Shown here one piece after another: positions 6,475 to 9,395 of a DNA stretch of 9,395 nucleotides. The notes below the pieces were generated by a model. It had not been told where the DNA came from and ran no database searches. It saw nothing but the letters and a program-made list of their open reading frames with translations. Made by a program: the position numbers and the translations under genes. How positions within the stretch are numbered: the stretch's first letter is position 1; each line of letters opens with the position of its first letter. The DNA is taken from NCBI GenBank assembly GCA_945868555.1, contig CAMBMC010000077.1, forward strand, positions 1-9,395, given 5' to 3'. The stretch is from Chitinophaga pinensis. GTDB lineage: Bacteria; Bacteroidota; Bacteroidia; Flavobacteriales_D; Crocinitomicaceae.

Positions 6475-8022
6475 GTGAGTTTAGAACTGGTAGTCGATGC
6501 CCGCCCTGGAGGTATTTGGCTTGCTTTGTTACGGGACGGTAAGCTTATTGAATTACACGAAGAACAGGGAAATACCGATTTCGCCGTTGGCGATATTTAC
6601 CTAGGAAAGGTAAGAAAGGTTGTTCCCAGTCTCAACGCGGCGTTCGTTGATGTAGGATACGAAAAGGATGCATTCTTGCATTACCTCGATTTAGGTCCTC
6701 AATTCAGCTCGCTCAATAAATTTACAAAAGACACCTTGCATGGCAAGCAGAATGTCTCTGATCTTCTTTATTTTAAAGGAGAAAAGGACATTCCAAAGGA
6801 TGGAAAAATTGATCAAATTATTTCATCCTCTCAACCGATTCTTGTCCAAGTAGCCAAGGAACCCATCTCAAGTAAAGGTCCGCGCCTCTGTGCGGAAATA
6901 ACGCTTGCAGGAAGGTACCTCGTGCTTGTGCCGTTTTCGGATAAAATTTCTGTGTCACAGAAAATTAAAGAAGCAGATGAAAAAGATCGCTTAAAAGATT
7001 TGATGGAATCGATCAAACCAAAAAACTTTGGGGTGATTATTCGCACAGTGGCAGAGAATAAAAAGGTTGAACAACTCGATCAAGATTTAAAAAACCTGCT
7101 CGAGAAGTGGAAAACCATGCACACAATGCTAAAAGACGCGACCCCTCCTCGCAGAGTATTGGGCGAAATCAACAAAACTTCATCTATCCTCAGGGATTTG
7201 TTGAATGCTGATTTTTCCAATATTCATGTCAACGACGAGAAGTTGTTTGCAGACTTAAAGGATTATGTTGCTGGAATTGCTCCTGGTAGAGAGAATATTA
7301 TTCGTTTGTACGACAGCAAAATCAAGATTTTTGAGCGTTTCGGAATCAACAAGCAAATCAAAGCCCTGTTCGGTAAGAAGGTGCCACTTCCAAGTGGAGG
7401 TTACCTCATTATTGAGCACACGGAGGCAATGCATGTAATCGATGTCAATAGTGGGAACAGAAAAGGTGCTGAAGGTCAGGAAAACAATGCCGTACTAACG
7501 AATTTGGAAGCTGCGGAAGAAATCGCTCGCGTTCTGCAATTGAGGGACATGGGTGGAATCATCTGCATCGACTTTATCGATATGCATGACCGCGAAAACA
7601 ACAAGGCATTGTTTGACAAACTAAAGTCATTGATGCTTTCTGATCGCGCGAAACACAACATCCTGCCCCCATCTAAATTCGGGGTGATTGAAATCACGCG
7701 TCAACGTGTTCGTCCAGAAACAGATATCAAAACGTCTGAAAAATGTCCAACATGCAACGGTACGGGTGAGGTTCAAGCAAGTATTTTGTTCGCTGAAGAA
7801 ATTGAGTCGAACTTGAAGTATTTGATTACAGAACGAAAAGTGCCTCATTTGACGATTCATGTGCACCCCTACTTGGAAGCATATTTCAAAAAGGGATTGT
7901 TCTCGCGTCAATTGAAATGGTTCTTTGCTTACAAGAAGTGGATTCCTGTGCGCGGAGTAACCAACAATCACTTGCTTCAATACACTTTTGTGGATAAGCA
8001 GAATGAGGAAATCTCGATCTGA
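6475..8022 (+). CDS. rng: Ribonuclease G (Rne/Rng family endoribonuclease)
   Basis: RNase E/G family enzymes cut AU-rich single-stranded RNA. RNase G in E. coli matures the 5' end of 16S rRNA and degrades some mRNAs. The 515-residue length fits RNase G, with no long C-terminal scaffold. The S1-like domain starts at F36 (VGDIYLGKVRKVVPSLNAAF at 38-57). It holds an insertion of charged and polar residues around 80-115, of a kind common in Bacteroidota relatives. The catalytic magnesium-binding aspartates are D323 (HVIDVNSG) and D366 (ICIDFIDM). The zinc-link is C424-P-T-C427-NGTG. The start is GTG at 6475: no in-frame ATG lies near, and the family N-terminus begins here. It follows the 29-residue gene with a hairpin between them, and overlaps recX by 20 bp. 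Confidence 0.95.
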   Translation: MSLELVVDARPGGIWLALLRDGKLIELHEEQGNTDFAVGDIYLGKVRKVVPSLNAAFVDVGYEKDAFLHYLDLGPQFSSLNKFTKDTLHGKQNVSDLLYFKGEKDIPKDGKIDQIISSSQPILVQVAKEPISSKGPRLCAEITLAGRYLVLVPFSDKISVSQKIKEADEKDRLKDLMESIKPKNFGVIIRTVAENKKVEQLDQDLKNLLEKWKTMHTMLKDATPPRRVLGEINKTSSILRDLLNADFSNIHVNDEKLFADLKDYVAGIAPGRENIIRLYDSKIKIFERFGINKQIKALFGKKVPLPSGGYLIIEHTEAMHVIDVNSGNRKGAEGQENNAVLTNLEAAEEIARVLQLRDMGGIICIDFIDMHDRENNKALFDKLKSLMLSDRAKHNILPPSKFGVIEITRQRVRPETDIKTSEKCPTCNGTGEVQASILFAEEIESNLKYLITERKVPHLTIHVHPYLEAYFKKGLFSRQLKWFFAYKKWIPVRGVTNNHLLQYTFVDKQNEEISI

Positions 8023-8509
8023 ACCAAAGGATAAATCAACCTTTACTGTCCCGGAAATCAAGGTCCGAATGGAAGCGTATTGCGCTTACAGAGATCGTTG
8101 TACCTCCGAGGTCGAAGCAAAACTCCGTGAATATGTATTGACAGATGTTCAGTCGTCGGAGATCATTGAGGAGTTGCGTAGTAGCCAATTCTTGGATGAT
8201 GTTCGCTTCGCACATTCCTTTGTGTCGGGTAAATTTCGTTTCAATCAGTGGGGACGCATCCGCATCCGAATGGAGCTGCGTCTGCGCAAAATCAATGATG
8301 AGTTAATCAAAAATGCCATTCAATCGATTGATTTGGATGCCTATGGACAGACCGTTATCGCCTTGGCTGAAAGAAAATTTCGAGAAACAGAACGAGAAAA
8401 TGATGTGTGGAAACGCAAAGCAAAAATCATTCGCTTTTTGAGCTCACGTGGGTTCGAACAGGATTTAATTATGGATGCCCTTAACACTGTGTTTAATTCG
8501 TTACGGTAA
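8003..8509 (+). CDS. recX: Regulatory protein RecX
   Basis: RecX binds RecA filaments and limits recombinase activity and the SOS response. The 168-residue product is basic and all-helical. It contains the characteristic first and second modules: YCAYRDRCTSEVEAKLREY, then SSQFLDDVRFAHSFVSGKFR and QWGRIRIRMELRLRKI. A third repeat near the end reads KAKIIRFLSSRGFEQDLIMDAL. The start is ATG 8003; a TTG five codons upstream (7988) would only add residues read from the rng coding region. It overlaps the last 20 bp of rng, so translation is probably coupled, and shares its last 17 bp with the convergent gene on the other strand. recA is not in the window. Confidence 0.9.
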   Translation: MRKSRSEPKDKSTFTVPEIKVRMEAYCAYRDRCTSEVEAKLREYVLTDVQSSEIIEELRSSQFLDDVRFAHSFVSGKFRFNQWGRIRIRMELRLRKINDELIKNAIQSIDLDAYGQTVIALAERKFRETERENDVWKRKAKIIRFLSSRGFEQDLIMDALNTVFNSLR

Positions 8510-9395
8510 GCCGTCGAACGATAAAATCAGCTTCGCCGAGATAATTGATGTAGTTGATTTTGATGCAATAAATTCCCGCTGTTGTTGGAGCCTCGAGTGT
8601 TAAAAAACTGGCCTTGCTTACAGCTTGTTCCGCAAGAATCTGACCCAAATTGTCATATACCTGAATACTAAATTCTGACAGTTGGTCTCCCGGAGTTCGT
8701 ATGGTAATCATCTCTCCTGTTTGAATTGGATTAGGGTAGAGGATGAATGTGGTGTCAGAAGGATTCTCAAAAAGTGCTCGGTTGAATTGAAACAAGAACA
8801 AGCCATTTTGACGGTCTGAGACCACAATACGTTTAGAGGGATATTCCGAATAAATACCCCAAGCGCCATTCATTTTAAAATTTGATACCTGGGTGTAGGT
8901 GTCATAAGAGGCTATTTCACGCGGAAATGTAGCGCGAATATCGTAGATGCGAAGCCCTTCATTGTAGTGAGCAACAAAGGCAAATTCATTTGTAATCATT
9001 AAGTTATGAGGTACACTTCCTTCTTGCCATTTTGTTCCGAAATAGCCATTGACTTCTATGTCGAAGTTTGCAGATACGCTACATTTCTTCATGCGTTTGC
9101 CATTGGTTTCATCGGCAAAAACATACGTTAAACCATCAGGACTTAAGCACCCTTGGTGATTGTATCCTTGGTCTTGATAGAAGGTGAGATTGCTTTTGTA
9201 GATGGGTGCACTAGGATTGGTAAAATCATATACGCGAAGCCCATCCATTCCGCAATTTAATATCGCCATTTTGTTTCGCACATAACAGTCGTGCACTTCC
9301 GGGATGTCTCCCGGGCCTTCCCAAAGTAAAACGGGATTCAAAGGGTCTTGAAGTGAAAATACACGCAAGGGCACCAAGGATAAAGGAATTCCACT
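8493..9395 (-). CDS. Choice-of-anchor B (LVIVD-type beta-propeller) protein with T9SS sorting domain, 5' end missing
   Basis: The frame is open from the right edge (9395) to TAA at 8495-8493, giving 300 visible codons. The true start and any signal peptide lie outside; TTG 9377 is internal. The first ~215 visible residues contain propeller strands such as HDCYVRNKMAI, GLRVYDFTNPSAP, GYNHQGCLSPDG, VPHNLMITNEFAFVAHY, GLRIYDI and GAWGIYSEYPSKRIVVSD, the pattern of the choice-of-anchor B family. The last ~85 residues (nt 8493-8750) are a type A T9SS C-terminal domain, opening with FILYPNP and ending with AGIYCIKI and the closing strand. The protein is expected to be exported, secreted by T9SS and surface-attached or released. 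Its substrate or partner is unknown. No terminator separates it from recX, whose end it overlaps by 17 bp. Confidence 0.9.
   Translation of the reverse strand, partial: SGIPLSLVPLRVFSLQDPLNPVLLWEGPGDIPEVHDCYVRNKMAILNCGMDGLRVYDFTNPSAPIYKSNLTFYQDQGYNHQGCLSPDGLTYVFADETNGKRMKKCSVSANFDIEVNGYFGTKWQEGSVPHNLMITNEFAFVAHYNEGLRIYDIRATFPREIASYDTYTQVSNFKMNGAWGIYSEYPSKRIVVSDRQNGLFLFQFNRALFENPSDTTFILYPNPIQTGEMITIRTPGDQLSEFSIQVYDNLGQILAEQAVSKASFLTLEAPTTAGIYCIKINYINYLGEADFIVRRLTVTN

Noticed and set aside
7627..8061. Minus-strand frames inside rng (6831-7046, 7476-7697, 7627-8061)
   Set aside because: They are antisense shadows of a gene with intact catalytic residues.
1..9395. Search for CRISPR, insertion sequence ends, tRNA, phage or defence genes
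   Set aside because: I see no regularly spaced repeats, transposase, integrase, tRNA fold or toxin-antitoxin pair. Apart from the partial genes at the two edges, every stretch above 300 bp is filled by a recognisable gene.

Overview
The window looks like chromosomal core DNA from a Bacteroidota bacterium, most likely a Flavobacteriales-type organism. The evidence is the adjacent gliding genes gldE-gldD, a gene order mutY / ssb / gldE / gldD with hup and rng on the other side, promoters of the Bacteroidota type (TAnnTTTG -7 boxes), A-rich leaders without clear Shine-Dalgarno sequences, a Bacteroidota-type HU protein, and a type IX secretion (T9SS) C-terminal sorting domain. The family Crocinitomicaceae (Fluviicola-like) is only an impression.

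Layout. Minus strand, 1-1699: a lipoprotein with an OmpA-like domain followed by TPR-like helices, almost complete and running off the left edge. Minus strand, 1791-4644: a compact block transcribed as ssb > gldE > gldD > folK, with gldE/gldD separated by 1 nt and gldD/folK joined by an ATGA overlap. A perfect -7 box stands in front of ssb. Minus strand, 4733-5755: mutY, with its own -7 box. mutY is divergent from the plus-strand HU gene (5870-6160); the two promoters overlap, with a short palindrome on the HU -7 box. Plus strand, 6182-8509: HU ends at a strong intrinsic terminator whose 5' arm directly abuts the promoter of the next unit, which encodes a 29-residue basic protein of the mS38/bS22 (AURKAIP1/COX24) type, RNase G and RecX. 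A second hairpin sits in front of rng. Minus strand, 8493-9395: the 3' part of a choice-of-anchor B (LVIVD-type beta-propeller) T9SS cargo protein, whose end overlaps recX tail-to-tail by 17 bp.

How the genes fit together. SSB, MutY, HU and RecX are DNA replication, repair and nucleoid proteins. RNase G and the 29-residue protein point to ribosome and RNA maturation. GldD/GldE, the OmpA-TPR lipoprotein and the sorting-domain protein belong to the cell envelope, gliding and T9SS. FolK supplies folate and appears to be coupled only by position.

I see no mobile element, CRISPR array, tRNA, rRNA or defence cassette, and no evidence of a wholly new system. The points of interest are small: the terminator/promoter junction, the overlapping divergent promoters, the rng leader hairpin, and the tiny ribosomal-type gene.
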